Origin: Paraburkholderia lycopersici | Lineage (GTDB): Bacteria > Pseudomonadota > Gammaproteobacteria > Burkholderiales > Burkholderiaceae | Length of the DNA stretch: 64,000 nt | Assembly (NCBI RefSeq): GCF_900096975.1 | Contig: NZ_FMYQ01000019.1 | Location: forward strand, 82,859-146,858 | Direction: 5' to 3' | In this document: piece after piece, positions 26,113 to 34,845 of the stretch | Layout: the number at the start of each line of letters is the position of its first letter | How positions within the stretch are numbered: position 1 is the stretch's first letter | Position numbers and translations under genes: made by a program | Notes under the pieces: model-generated | Databases searched by the model: none | What the model was told of the DNA's origin: nothing | The model's input: the letters and a program-made list of their open reading frames with translations, nothing else

Positions 26113-26547
26113 TCAGTCGGCGAGCCGATAGACCTTGGCGAAACGCGCGGCCTGCACGACGCCGTAGTCGCCGGGCGCATATTGCATGACCCAGTCGCCG
26201 GACACGCCGCTCAGGCGGTCGCCGCCAGCCGAGCGCACGAGCGTGAACGGTTCGTCCATGCGCTTTGCGAGCACCACGACCTGGCGGTTGCGATAAGCGC
26301 CTGCCTCGCCGTGGGCGAGGGCGGCACTGGCCGGCAGGTACTTCGCGTCGAAGCGATCGCGCGAGACCACCCAGCGATCGCCGGTCGAGCCCGTGACGAT
26401 CGCGTCGCCTTGCGCGTAGCGGTTGGGGCCTTCCAGGCTCATCAGCTCGCCGGCTTGCGCCGCGAACTCGACGCTCACGGTTTCGTCCTTGACGACGCGC
26501 TGCGCAGCGGGATCGACGCGCAGGTCGAGTTGGGTCAATTCAATCAT
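26113..26547 (-). CDS. PGDYG-domain protein
   Basis: The 144-aa protein is named for its C-terminal motif WVMQYAPGDYGVVQ. A repeat-like arrangement of beta strands precedes it (RYAQGDAIVTGSTGDRWVVSRDRFDAKY), resembling the small domain that recurs in Burkholderia proteins. I chose the ATG at 26547; the frame is open much farther upstream but into a basic, unlikely sequence. It is convergent with the DUF3022-like gene (53 bp apart). Function unknown. Confidence 0.7.
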   Translation of the reverse strand: MIELTQLDLRVDPAAQRVVKDETVSVEFAAQAGELMSLEGPNRYAQGDAIVTGSTGDRWVVSRDRFDAKYLPASAALAHGEAGAYRNRQVVVLAKRMDEPFTLVRSAGGDRLSGVSGDWVMQYAPGDYGVVQAARFAKVYRLAD

Positions 26548-26594
26548 GGTGGCGGCAGCGGACCTGCCTCGCAAAAGTCGTGTTTCCAATGTAA

Positions 26595-26624
26595 CGACGG
26601 CCGGGCGTGAGTGCCCGGCCGTCG
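26595..26624. other. GC-rich 12-bp hairpin without T tract
   Basis: CGACGGCCGGGC (26595-26606) and GCCCGGCCGTCG (26613-26624) form a perfect stem with a 6-nt loop. It sits between the Spy-like gene and the PGDYG gene, both on minus. Neither strand has a following T tract, so it may be a processing site or a weak terminator. Confidence 0.5.
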
Positions 26625-26707
26625 CGCGGTCCGCAAGGGTACCCTGGATCGGGCCGCCGCGCACACATGGCAGTGCGGCGCGCGACTCGATCGACGGGTG
26701 TCGCGCC

Positions 26708-27262
26708 TTACTGCGCGGCCGGCGTGCTGGCCGGCGCGGCGTCGCTCGCAGCAGCGCCCGCGGACGGCTTCGCCTTGCCCTTGTGCTTCTTCGGATGCGC
26801 CGGCTTGCCCGCAGGCCCATGCTCGTGGCCATGGCGGAAGGTCTGGTCGGCGAGCGCCTTCTGTTCGGGCGAGAAGCTGTTGTAGAGCGGCTCGAACGCC
26901 GTGACGAGCTTCTGCATGTCGTCGGCATGCGCCTGCGAAATTTGCGCGTACTGCTTCATGTCGTCGAGCGCGTTGCGCGTGTTCTCGCTTTCGAGGCGCT
27001 GCTTGTAGAGATCGGCCATGGTCTGGCCGTTGCCGCGCATGACGTCGGCGAAAGTCTTCCACTGCGCTTCTTGCTCCGACGTGATCTTGAGCTGCGTATG
27101 CAGCCACGTGATGCGCTCCTCGACACGCTGCTGATGCTGCGCGGCGCGCACGTCGGCGCCTGACGCAGCTGTGGCCGCGGCGGTGGCGGCCGGCGCGGCG
27201 GTTTGCGCGAACGCGCCGCTCATCGAGAGCGTGACGGCAAGGATGGCGATGGCTTTCTTCAT
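26708..27262 (-). CDS. Spy/CpxP-family periplasmic protein (LTXXQ motif)
   Basis: The 184-aa protein has a Sec signal peptide (MKKAIAILAVTLSMSGAFAQ) and a helical, Gln/Glu-rich mature region. It shows two LTXXQ-like elements (LKITSEQEAQWKTF and SFSPEQKALAD), as in Spy and CpxP, which bind unfolded or envelope-stress substrates. A His/Lys/Pro-rich tail (HGHEHGPAGKPAHPKKHKGK) may bind metals. No CpxR/sensor genes are nearby, so regulation is not readable. Strand, start and length are typical. Confidence 0.82.
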   Translation of the reverse strand: MKKAIAILAVTLSMSGAFAQTAAPAATAAATAASGADVRAAQHQQRVEERITWLHTQLKITSEQEAQWKTFADVMRGNGQTMADLYKQRLESENTRNALDDMKQYAQISQAHADDMQKLVTAFEPLYNSFSPEQKALADQTFRHGHEHGPAGKPAHPKKHKGKAKPSAGAAASDAAPASTPAAQ

Positions 27263-27501
27263 TGTGACTCCTCGAATCGTTGCGTAGCGGGTAGCACGGC
27301 CAGAACGGCTGCAACCGTTATTAGTACCACGTTATCGCGTCACGAAGCCCGCGCTGCGACACTTGCTTACAAACGAAACGCGTGGAAATACCCGTCGGGC
27401 ATCGGTCGCGCCGCAAGCCAGCCGCCTGCGCGTGCGCCCCGGCGCTCCGTGCCGCGCGCGATAATGGCGGCGTCCCAACCCGCCATGACGATACCCGCCC
27501 G

Positions 27502-27966
27502 ATGAGACCGCCGCGCCTCGATCAACTCGACGACCTCGACCGCAGCCTCGTCGCGCTGCTGCAGGAAAACGCCCGCGAGAGCGTCGCGAATCTCGCGCGA
27601 AGGCTGGGCGTTGCGCGCACCACGGTGCTCGCGCGCATCGCGCGCCTCGAGCGCACACAGGTGATCGCCGGCTACGGCGTGCGGCTCGGGCAGGACGTGC
27701 TCGATGCGAGCCTGCAGGCGTGGGTCGGCCTCATCATCGCGCCGCGCCACGGGCCTGATGTGCAAAAGCGCCTCGGCAAGATGCCAGAAGTGCAGTTGCT
27801 ATGCGCGGTGAGCGGCGAGTACGACTACGTTGCCTGGCTGCGCGCCGATTCGCCCGATCGCCTCAACGACCTGCTCGACCAGATCGGCGGCATACCGGGC
27901 GTTGAGCGCACGACCACGTCCATCGTGCTCGCGCGCAAGGTCGATCGCGGCTCGGTGGCGGGCTGA
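27502..27966 (+). CDS. Lrp/AsnC-family transcriptional regulator
   Basis: The 154-aa protein has a winged HTH (LDQLDDLDRSLVALLQENARESVANLARRLGVARTT in order) and a RAM effector domain beginning near residue 70 (VWVGLIIAP). The ATG at 27502 gives the family-typical N-terminus; the frame is open 40 codons further but into unlike sequence. It lies upstream of the saccharopine-dehydrogenase-like gene in the same direction with a repeat-rich 205-bp gap between, suggesting that it controls that gene in response to an amino acid. Confidence 0.88.
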   Translation: MRPPRLDQLDDLDRSLVALLQENARESVANLARRLGVARTTVLARIARLERTQVIAGYGVRLGQDVLDASLQAWVGLIIAPRHGPDVQKRLGKMPEVQLLCAVSGEYDYVAWLRADSPDRLNDLLDQIGGIPGVERTTTSIVLARKVDRGSVAG

Positions 27967-28024
27967 ACGCGGCCGAACCTGGCCGAATGCCGGGCCGGAT
28001 TTCATAGAAATCGGGCGCTCTCGA

Positions 28025-28070
28025 CATTTCGACGAAATCCATGGTCGAAATGACGAAATCCTTGGTCGAA
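28025..28070. promoter_or_regulatory. Tandem 21-bp repeats, candidate Lrp binding sites
   Basis: GACGAAATCCATGGTCGAA (28031-28049) recurs at 28052-28070 with one mismatch, centre-to-centre 21 bp. It also carries a 9-bp inverted repeat, CATTTCGAC (28025-28033) and GTCGAAATG (28044-28052). It is about 100 bp before the saccharopine-dehydrogenase-like gene and follows the Lrp gene. Repeats two helical turns apart fit oligomeric Lrp-family binding. Confidence 0.6.
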
Positions 28071-28171
28071 GCGCATCATTTTGTGTCTATGATCCGGTTT
28101 TGCCTCTCCCTAGACTGTGCTTGAGCGGGCTCTGCCCATCCGCCGGCATAGAAAACCAAAGGAGATGACAA

Positions 28172-29275
28172 ATGAAAGTTGCGATTGCAGGCGCCGGTTT
28201 GATCGGCCACACCATTGCCCACATGCTGCGTGAAAGCGGCGACTACGAAGTGGCAGCATTCGACCGCGATGCGAAGGCACTGGAGCCGCTCGCGGCGCAG
28301 GGCATTCCGACCGCGCGCGTCGATTCCGGCGACGCCGCCGCGCTGCGCGGCGCGCTCGACGGCTATGACGTGCTCGTCAACGCGCTGCCGTATTACCTGG
28401 CGGTGAATGTCGCTTCGGCGGCGAAGGGCGCGGGCGTCCATTACTTCGACCTCACCGAGGACGTACGCGCCACCCACGCGATCCGCGCACTGGCCGAGGG
28501 CGCCGATCACGCGTTCATGCCGCAATGCGGCCTCGCGCCCGGCTTCATCGGCATCGCCGCGCATGCGCTCGCGAGCCGTTTCACGGAAATCCGCGACGTC
28601 AAGATGCGTGTGGGCGCGCTGCCGCAATTCCCCACCAATGCGCTCAAGTACAACCTCACGTGGAGCGTGGACGGTCTCATCAACGAGTATTGCCAGCCGT
28701 GCGAGGCGATTCGCGAGGGCCGCACGCAGTGGGTGCAGCCGCTCGAAGGCCTCGAGCATTTTTCGCTCGACGGCGTCGAGTACGAGGCCTTCAATACGTC
28801 GGGCGGTCTGGGCACGCTGTGCGAGACGCTCTCGGGGAAAGTGGAGTCGCTCGATTACAAGTCGGTGCGCTATCCCGGCCATCGCGCGCTCATGCAGTTC
28901 CTGCTCGAAGACCTGCGTCTGTCCAGCGACCGCGACACGCTCAAGTCCATCATGCGCCGTTCGGTGCCGGCCACCGAGCAGGACGTCGTGCTCATTTTCA
29001 TGACCGTCACCGGCATGCGTAACGGCCAGCTCGTACAGGAAGTGTTCACGCGCAAGATCTTCGCGAAGACGGTGTGCGGCGTGCCCATGAGCGCGATCCA
29101 GATCACCACTGCGGGCGCGATGTGCGCGGTGCTCGATCTGTTCCGCGAGAAGCATCTGCCGCAAGCCGGATTCGTGCGCCAGGAGCAGGTGCAGCTCCAG
29201 CAGTTCCTCGCGAACCGCTTCGGCCAGGTGTACGAAGGCGCGACGCTCGACAGCCGCGCGAAGGTCCCTGCCTGA
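28172..29275 (+). CDS. Saccharopine dehydrogenase family oxidoreductase (lysine 6-dehydrogenase-like)
   Basis: The 367-aa protein begins with a Rossmann fold (VAIAGAGLIGHTIAHMLRESGDYEV). The family's substrate region continues with DLTEDVRATHAIRALAEG, CGLAPGFIGIAAH and a C-terminal domain containing DLRLSSDRDTL. It is a single-domain saccharopine reductase-like enzyme of the type that handles alpha-aminoadipate semialdehyde or lysine 6-oxidation. The Lrp regulator immediately upstream with direct repeats supports amino-acid catabolism, but the substrate is inferred. It begins with an AAAGGAG ribosome binding site 6 nt before ATG and converges with the next gene at 4 bp. Confidence 0.8.
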   Translation: MKVAIAGAGLIGHTIAHMLRESGDYEVAAFDRDAKALEPLAAQGIPTARVDSGDAAALRGALDGYDVLVNALPYYLAVNVASAAKGAGVHYFDLTEDVRATHAIRALAEGADHAFMPQCGLAPGFIGIAAHALASRFTEIRDVKMRVGALPQFPTNALKYNLTWSVDGLINEYCQPCEAIREGRTQWVQPLEGLEHFSLDGVEYEAFNTSGGLGTLCETLSGKVESLDYKSVRYPGHRALMQFLLEDLRLSSDRDTLKSIMRRSVPATEQDVVLIFMTVTGMRNGQLVQEVFTRKIFAKTVCGVPMSAIQITTAGAMCAVLDLFREKHLPQAGFVRQEQVQLQQFLANRFGQVYEGATLDSRAKVPA

Positions 29276-29279
29276 GCGT

Positions 29280-29882
29280 TCACGCCGCCGAAGCCGGCTT
29301 GCCCGCCGCCACGATGCGTTGCAGCAGGGCGGCGTAGTCGGCCTCGGCGGGCGCGGTGTTGTCGAACAGGATGAGGCCTTCGAGCTGCGCGCCCGAAGGC
29401 ATGAAGCGCCGCTGCCGGTATTCGTCCCAATGAGCGAGCTTGTAGGCGTCGATGGGGTGCGCGCGCGCGACGATGCGCGCGTGCGCCGTTTCCTCGCTCG
29501 TATGCACCCAGACCACGCTGAGCGCCACTTCGGGCCCCACGCCGAGCCAGGCGCGATCGAACAGCTTGCGATCGCGCACCTCGCGCGAAAGCGGGCCGAC
29601 CACGAGCGCGCTCACGCCGAGCTCGAGATTCTCGCGCGCGGTGTCGATGAGCCCCTGGTACTCGGGGTCGCGCAGATGCCGCAGGAACAGCGGGCTGTCG
29701 CGGTCGTTCGGGTCCTGCGTGAGCGCCCCCATCGCCGCCGCGCTATAGCGGCCGTAAAGCGTGTCCTTGTCCAGCAGGCAGAATGGTTCGCCGGTCGCGT
29801 GCGCGAGCGGGGTGAAGAGCCGTTTGGCCAGCGACGTCTTGCCGGTACCGGCGTGGCCGCAGAAAAACACCAGATGCGTCAC
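29280..29882 (-). CDS. P-loop ATPase/kinase-like protein
   Basis: The 200-aa protein opens with a Walker A (CGHAGTGKTSLAKRLF) after a hydrophobic strand, and a Leu/Asp strand (FCLLDKDTL) may be Walker B. The rest is helical with Arg residues (RDRKLF and ARIVARAHPID) that could form a lid, as in small adenylylsulfate kinase-like or gluconate-kinase-like P-loop phosphotransferases. The substrate is unknown. It is convergent with the saccharopine-dehydrogenase-like gene, 4 bp apart. Confidence 0.7.
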   Translation of the reverse strand: MTHLVFFCGHAGTGKTSLAKRLFTPLAHATGEPFCLLDKDTLYGRYSAAAMGALTQDPNDRDSPLFLRHLRDPEYQGLIDTARENLELGVSALVVGPLSREVRDRKLFDRAWLGVGPEVALSVVWVHTSEETAHARIVARAHPIDAYKLAHWDEYRQRRFMPSGAQLEGLILFDNTAPAEADYAALLQRIVAAGKPASAA

Positions 29883-30084
29883 GGGCGGCGAGCCTCGCCG
29901 TCGCTACGCAGACCCTGCGGGAAGTGCCGCATCGCCGTCGTCTCCTCTTCGTGATGGTTACGCGCGCTGCCGCGCATTGCGCAAAGCATATAACATCGAT
30001 CATCGTATGGCGCCCCTGTCTCCGCCGCGGGCGCGAACGGGCTCGAGGCCCGGAACGACGCGAAACAACGAGGGGAAAGCGCTC

Positions 30085-30513
30085 ATGCCATTGCGCATGT
30101 TGACTGCGTGCATCGCCGCCATCGCCGCGGCGCTCGCGCTCGGCGGCTGCGCCGAGGAAGCCGCGCAGCCGGTGGCGTTCAAGACCGTGCCGGCGGAGCG
30201 CATCCTGAGGCCGGGCTATACGGAGCCGGGCGAGGGCCTCGTCGCGGTGGACGTGCGCCGCGAGCGAACGCGCAACGTCATCGTCAAATTTCGCGACGCG
30301 CCGGTCTACCTCGATGGCGAGCCGGTCACCGATCTCATGGACGGCGAGCACGTCACGTTCTATCTCAAGCCCGGCCTGCACCGCATCGGCGTGACGACAC
30401 AGTTCGATCCCGTGGTGGAGCTTCGCTTCCTCGTAGACCCGCGCTACACGAACCGCGCGAGCGTCACCTTCGACAAGGATCATCGCATCGGCATCCGCCG
30501 CGTCGCGCAGTAG
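30085..30513 (+). CDS. Lipoprotein of unknown function
   Basis: The 142-aa protein has a signal peptide with lipobox LGGC (residue 22 lipidated) and a mature beta-rich part: VDVRRERTRNVIVKFRD, GEHVTFYLKPGLHRIG and ELRFLVDPRYTNRASV. The start at 30085 has a GAGGGGAAAG ribosome binding site; the frame is open further upstream. It resembles a small carboxypeptidase-regulatory or PEGA-like beta sandwich, but I cannot name the family. No partner gene is apparent. Confidence 0.6.
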   Translation: MPLRMLTACIAAIAAALALGGCAEEAAQPVAFKTVPAERILRPGYTEPGEGLVAVDVRRERTRNVIVKFRDAPVYLDGEPVTDLMDGEHVTFYLKPGLHRIGVTTQFDPVVELRFLVDPRYTNRASVTFDKDHRIGIRRVAQ

Positions 30514-30714
30514 GCCGCCACGCGCTTGCGGCCGGCATGGCCGGTGCGTGCGCGCCGGTCCGGCAGGCGGGGCGCAATCGAACCGGAGGCAAACCGTAAG
30601 CGAATCCCACGGCAACCTCACCCGACGACGCTCGCGAACGGAACGCCTTAAACTTGGCAACCGGTGCAACTCGAAGCGGCGCGGGCGCGACCCGCCGCCG
30701 GAAAGAAAGGAAAC

Positions 30715-31692
30715 ATGCTCATCAACTGCGTCGCGTATCAAGGCGGCAAGAAACTGGCCGACGTCTCCGTCGAGGCCATCAGCGACTATCTGGCGAAGCC
30801 CGAATGCTTCGTCTGGGTGGCGCTCAAGGACCCCGACGCCGGCGAAATGGCGGCGATGAAGGAGGAGTTCGATCTGCACGAGCTCGCGATCGAAGACGTG
30901 ATGAACGGCAACCAGCGGCCGAAGATCGAGGAATACGGCGACACGCTCTTCTGCGTGATGCATACGCTCGAACTCGACGACGACGGCGAAGTCATCGCGG
31001 GCCAGGTGAACGTGTTCGCCGGCCCCAATTTCGTGCTCTCGGTGCGCCACCGCGCGCAGCAGGGCTTCACCGACGTGCGCGCGCGCTGCGAGCGCGAGCC
31101 CGAGCTGCTGCGCGAAGGCTCGGGCTTCGTGCTCTATGCGCTCATGGACAGCGTGGTCGACCGCTATGCGCCGGTGCTCGAAACGCTCTCCAGCGAGATC
31201 GAGGAACTGGAGGACCGCATCTTCGAGAAGCACGACCTCGCGGGCTCCCGCGCGATCATCGAGGATCTCTATTCGCTCAAGCGCCGCCTCGTGATCATCG
31301 CGCATCACGTCACGCCGCTCGTCGATACCGTCGGCAAGCTCGTGGGCGGGCGCATTCCGCAGATCTGCATGGGCATGCAGGCCTATTACCGCGACGTCTA
31401 CGATCACCTTCTGCGCGTGTCCAACATGATCGACGCGCGCCGCGAAATGATCGTCACGGCCATTCAGGTGAACCTCGGCATGATCTCGCTCGCGGAGAAC
31501 GAGGTGACGAAGCGCCTCGGCTCGTTCGCCGCGCTCTTCGCCGTGCCGACCATGATTGCGGGTATCTACGGGATGAACTTCGAGCACATTCCGGAGCTAC
31601 ATTTCAGGTTTGGCTACCAGATCTGCCTTGGCGCGATGCTCGTCATCGACCTTTTCCTGTTTTTCCTGTTTCGCCGGATCAACTGGCTCTGA
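30715..31692 (+). CDS. corA: CorA-family magnesium/cobalt transporter
   Basis: The 325-aa protein has a large cytoplasmic alpha/beta domain and two C-terminal membrane helices, with the selectivity motif YGMN (residues 285-288, GMN) and the following FEHIPEL periplasmic loop. The helix from about 190 to 270 is the long stalk helix of the pentameric channel. Start 30715 is fixed by a GAAAGGAAAC ribosome binding site; a GTG at 30664 is earlier but in an unrelated-looking sequence. The family is CorA/ZntB; the GMN loop here favours Mg2+/Co2+ import. Confidence 0.9.
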   Translation: MLINCVAYQGGKKLADVSVEAISDYLAKPECFVWVALKDPDAGEMAAMKEEFDLHELAIEDVMNGNQRPKIEEYGDTLFCVMHTLELDDDGEVIAGQVNVFAGPNFVLSVRHRAQQGFTDVRARCEREPELLREGSGFVLYALMDSVVDRYAPVLETLSSEIEELEDRIFEKHDLAGSRAIIEDLYSLKRRLVIIAHHVTPLVDTVGKLVGGRIPQICMGMQAYYRDVYDHLLRVSNMIDARREMIVTAIQVNLGMISLAENEVTKRLGSFAALFAVPTMIAGIYGMNFEHIPELHFRFGYQICLGAMLVIDLFLFFLFRRINWL

Positions 31693-31797
31693 GGCGGCTT
31701 CGCGCTGCTGCGGCGCCGCATTGCCGCCCGGCGCGGGCCGGCACCATCGGCGCCATTGACATCGCGAAGCGCCCGCGCCGAGAATGGCCCGGCAGAA

Positions 31798-31805
31798 AAA
31801 CGTTT
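31798..31805. promoter_or_regulatory. Possible RbsR-type operator core upstream of rbsB
   Basis: AAACGTTT is a perfect 8-bp palindrome, 55 bp before the rbsB start. AAACGTTT cores occur in RbsR/PurR operators of other Proteobacteria. Flanking symmetry is poor, so it is a weak candidate. Confidence 0.4.
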
Positions 31806-31860
31806 GCGCATAACCAGAAAGCAGGGCCCGTCCGGGCCCGACAAACCGGAGACTCCGACA

Positions 31861-32826
31861 ATGAACTCCCGCATTCGCCGCCGCATCCTCCTTTCCGCCA
31901 CCGCGCTCGCCACGACCGCCGTCGCCGCCGCGTTTCCGCTCGCGGCCCACGCGCAGGCGGCCGGCCACAAACCGAAAGTCGCGCTCGTCATGAAGTCGCT
32001 CGCCAACGAATTCTTCCTCACCATGGAGACCGGCGCGAAGGACTATCAAAAGCACAACGCCGCCGAGTTCGATCTCATCACCAACGGCATCAAGAACGAG
32101 ACCGACACCGCCGCGCAAATCCAGATCGTCGAGCAGATGATCGTCTCGAAGGTCGACGCCATCGTGCTCGCGCCGGCCGACTCGAAGGCGCTCGTGCCCG
32201 TCGTGAAGAAAGCCGTGGACGCCGGCATCATCGTCGTGAACATCGACAACCGGCTCGACCCCGACGTGCTCAAGTCCAAGGACCTGAACGTGCCGTTCGT
32301 CGGCCCGGACAACCGCAAGGGCGCGCGCCTCGTGGGCGACTATCTCGCCAAACGCCTCAAGTCGGGCGATCCGGTGGGCATCGTCGAGGGCGTCTCCACG
32401 ACGACGAACGCGCAGCAGCGCACAGCGGGCTTCAAGGACGCCATGCAGGCCGTGGGCGCGAAGATCGTTTCGGTGCAGTCGGGCGAATGGGAAATCGACA
32501 AGGGCAATGCCGTGGCCGCCGCCATGCTCAACGAGTATCCGGACATCAAGGCGCTCCTGTGCGGCAACGACAACATGGCGATCGGCGCCGTGTCGGCCGT
32601 GCGCGCGGCGGGCAAGCAGGGCAAGGTGTACGTGGTCGGCTACGACAACATCGACGCCATCAAGCCGATGCTCAAGGACGGCCGCGTGCTCGCCACGGCC
32701 GACCAGTACGCGGCGAAGCAGGCGGTATTCGGCATCGACACGGCCTTGAAGGCGATCAGGGAGCACAAGAAGCAATCCGGGCTTTCGGGCATCGTCGAAA
32801 CGCCCGTGGTGCTCGTCACGAAGTAA
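31861..32826 (+). CDS. rbsB: Ribose-type ABC transporter substrate-binding protein
   Basis: The 321-aa periplasmic protein has a Sec signal peptide (about residues 1-31 with cleavage near AHAQA) and a two-lobed sugar-binding fold: KVALVMKSLANEFFLTMETG, DAIVLAPADSKALVPVVKKA, VGPDNRKGARLVGDYLAKRL and NDNMAIGAVSAVRAAG. Residues such as Asn, Asp and Arg in these segments form the ribose pocket in relatives. It starts the operon rbsB-A-C-R-K. The frame is open upstream to 31756, but the signal peptide sets the start. Confidence 0.9.
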   Translation: MNSRIRRRILLSATALATTAVAAAFPLAAHAQAAGHKPKVALVMKSLANEFFLTMETGAKDYQKHNAAEFDLITNGIKNETDTAAQIQIVEQMIVSKVDAIVLAPADSKALVPVVKKAVDAGIIVVNIDNRLDPDVLKSKDLNVPFVGPDNRKGARLVGDYLAKRLKSGDPVGIVEGVSTTTNAQQRTAGFKDAMQAVGAKIVSVQSGEWEIDKGNAVAAAMLNEYPDIKALLCGNDNMAIGAVSAVRAAGKQGKVYVVGYDNIDAIKPMLKDGRVLATADQYAAKQAVFGIDTALKAIREHKKQSGLSGIVETPVVLVTK

Positions 32827-32964
32827 GCGGCGCCTGCTCCCGGGCGGCGTCTGCCGCACGGTCGCCGTTCGGCGCGACGGGCAGCCGCCGCGCCGCGGCG
32901 ATATTTGTATGAGTAATTCAATAAACGCTCAAGAATCCCGCCGCGCCGCCGTTATTTGTACCGG

Positions 32965-32990
32965 GACGGCCGCATGGGCGGCCGTCTTTC
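32965..32990 (+). terminator. Hairpin between rbsB and rbsA
   Basis: GACGGCCGC (32965-32973) pairs with GCGGCCGTC (32978-32986) around a 4-nt loop, followed by TTTC. It sits in the 315-bp gap between rbsB and rbsA. A hairpin here commonly stabilises the abundant binding-protein mRNA or partly terminates. The same gap holds an A/T-rich run at about 32900-32960 and otherwise nothing recognisable. Confidence 0.65.
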
Positions 32991-33141
32991 GCCGGGCAGC
33001 CGATTGCTGCCGGCGACTGCCCGGCGCGCCGTTCGCTGCTCGCCCTACCGGGGCGTGCAGCGTCGGCGCGGACACGCAGCATCCGGGCGGCGCATGTGCC
33101 GGCGTATCCCCGGCCGCGCGGCTCGCGACTACAGGATCGTG

Positions 33142-34845
33142 ATGGATGCAAATGCCCCCGACGTAGCGTCGTCTGCGCCCGCCGTGCTCACGGTCTCGGG
33201 CGTGGGCAAGACCTACGAGCAGCCGGTGCTCGCCGACGTCAGCCTCGCGCTGCACGCGGGCGAGGTGCTTGCGCTCACGGGAGAAAACGGCGCGGGCAAG
33301 AGCACGCTTTCGAAGATCGTGAGCGGCCTCACGGCGCCGGGCGCGGGCAGCATGCAGCTGATGGGGCGCCCCTATGCGCCGGCGAGCCGCCGCGAAGCGG
33401 AGGCGCTCGGCGTGCGCATGGTGATGCAGGAGCTGAACCTGCTGCCCACGCTCACCGTCGCCGAAAATCTTTTTCTGGACCGCCTGCCGCAGGCGGGGCC
33501 GCTGCGTCTGGGCTGGATCGATCGCAAGCGGCTGCGCGCGAATGCGCGTGCGGCGATGGCGCAGGTCGGGCTCGATGCGATCGATCCCGACACGCCGGTG
33601 GGCGAACTCGGCATCGGGCACCAGCAGCTCGTGGAGATCGCGCGCAGCCTGATCGGCAGCGCCGACGGCGCGGGCAGTGCCGGCGAAATGCGCGTGCTGA
33701 TCCTCGACGAGCCCACGGCCATGCTCACGGGCCGCGAAGTCGAGTTGCTGTTCGAGCAGATCGCGCGGCTCAGGGCGCGCGGCGTGGCGCTCGTCTACAT
33801 CTCGCACCGGCTCGAAGAACTCGAGCGCATCGCGCAGCGCGTCGCGGTGCTGCGCGACGGCAAGCTCGTGCGCGTGGACGCCATGGCGAACCTCACGCCG
33901 GAGCGCATTGTCGCGCTGATGGTGGGGCGCGAGCTCGGCGAGCGCATCGATCTGGGCCAGCGACGCATCGGCGCGCCGCTCCTGAAGGTCGAGGGCGTGA
34001 CGCGGGCGAAGGCCGTGCGCGACGTGTCGTTCGACGTGCGCGCGGGCGAGATTTTCGGCATCTCGGGGCTGATCGGCGCGGGCAGAACAGAGCTCGTGCG
34101 GCTCATTTACGGCGCCGACCGCATGGAGCGCGGCGTCGTGGCGCTGGCGCGCGCGCCGGGCGCGGCGCCCGAGCCGGTGCAGATCGCCTCGCCCGCCGAC
34201 GCGGTGCGTCTGGGCATCGCGCTCATCACCGAGGACCGCAAGGGCGAAGGGCTGCTGCTGCCGCAGCCGCTCGCCGCGAACGTGACGCTCGGCAACGTGG
34301 GCGCGGTCTCGCGCTACGGCGTGGTGGACGCGGCGCGCGAAAACGCGCTCGCGCGCACGCAGATCGACGGGCTGCGCATCCGCACGGCCGGGCCCGCGCA
34401 GCCCGTGGGCGAGCTCTCCGGCGGCAACCAGCAGAAAGTCGTGATCGGCCGCTGGCTCGCGCGCGACATCACGCATGCCATGCGCGTGGTGCTGTTCGAC
34501 GAGCCGACGCGCGGCATCGACGTCGGTGCGAAATTCGACATCTACGCGCTGATGGGCGCCCTCGCGCGCGAGGGCCGCGCACTCGTGGTGGTGTCGAGCG
34601 ACCTGCGCGAGCTGATGCTGATCTGCGACCGCATCGGCGTGATGTCGGCAGGGAAGATGACGGCCGTCTATGCGCGCGACGAATGGAGCCAGGACAAGCT
34701 GCTGGCCGCCGCGTTCGCGGGTCTGCGCGCAGAAGATGCGCTGCTCGCCGACGCGAGCGATCTGCCCGAGGCGGCGGGCGTGCCGCACGGTGCGGCCGCG
34801 AAGACGCAAAAAGGAAACGACGACCGACGAGGAAGCGCTCCATGA
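33142..34845 (+). CDS. rbsA: Ribose-type ABC transporter ATP-binding protein (double ATPase)
   Basis: The 567-aa protein has two ABC domains. The first half carries Walker A GENGAGKST, the Q-loop, and LDEPTAML. The second half has the degenerate GLIGAGRTEL Walker A, then LSGGNQQKVVIGRWLAR and FDEPTRGID, as in RbsA/MglA type twin ATPases. The start at 33142 follows an AGGA ribosome binding site (a GTG directly upstream is the alternative). Its stop overlaps the permease start (ATGA). It drives ATP-dependent import with rbsB and rbsC. Confidence 0.92.
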   Translation: MDANAPDVASSAPAVLTVSGVGKTYEQPVLADVSLALHAGEVLALTGENGAGKSTLSKIVSGLTAPGAGSMQLMGRPYAPASRREAEALGVRMVMQELNLLPTLTVAENLFLDRLPQAGPLRLGWIDRKRLRANARAAMAQVGLDAIDPDTPVGELGIGHQQLVEIARSLIGSADGAGSAGEMRVLILDEPTAMLTGREVELLFEQIARLRARGVALVYISHRLEELERIAQRVAVLRDGKLVRVDAMANLTPERIVALMVGRELGERIDLGQRRIGAPLLKVEGVTRAKAVRDVSFDVRAGEIFGISGLIGAGRTELVRLIYGADRMERGVVALARAPGAAPEPVQIASPADAVRLGIALITEDRKGEGLLLPQPLAANVTLGNVGAVSRYGVVDAARENALARTQIDGLRIRTAGPAQPVGELSGGNQQKVVIGRWLARDITHAMRVVLFDEPTRGIDVGAKFDIYALMGALAREGRALVVVSSDLRELMLICDRIGVMSAGKMTAVYARDEWSQDKLLAAAFAGLRAEDALLADASDLPEAAGVPHGAAAKTQKGNDDRRGSAP

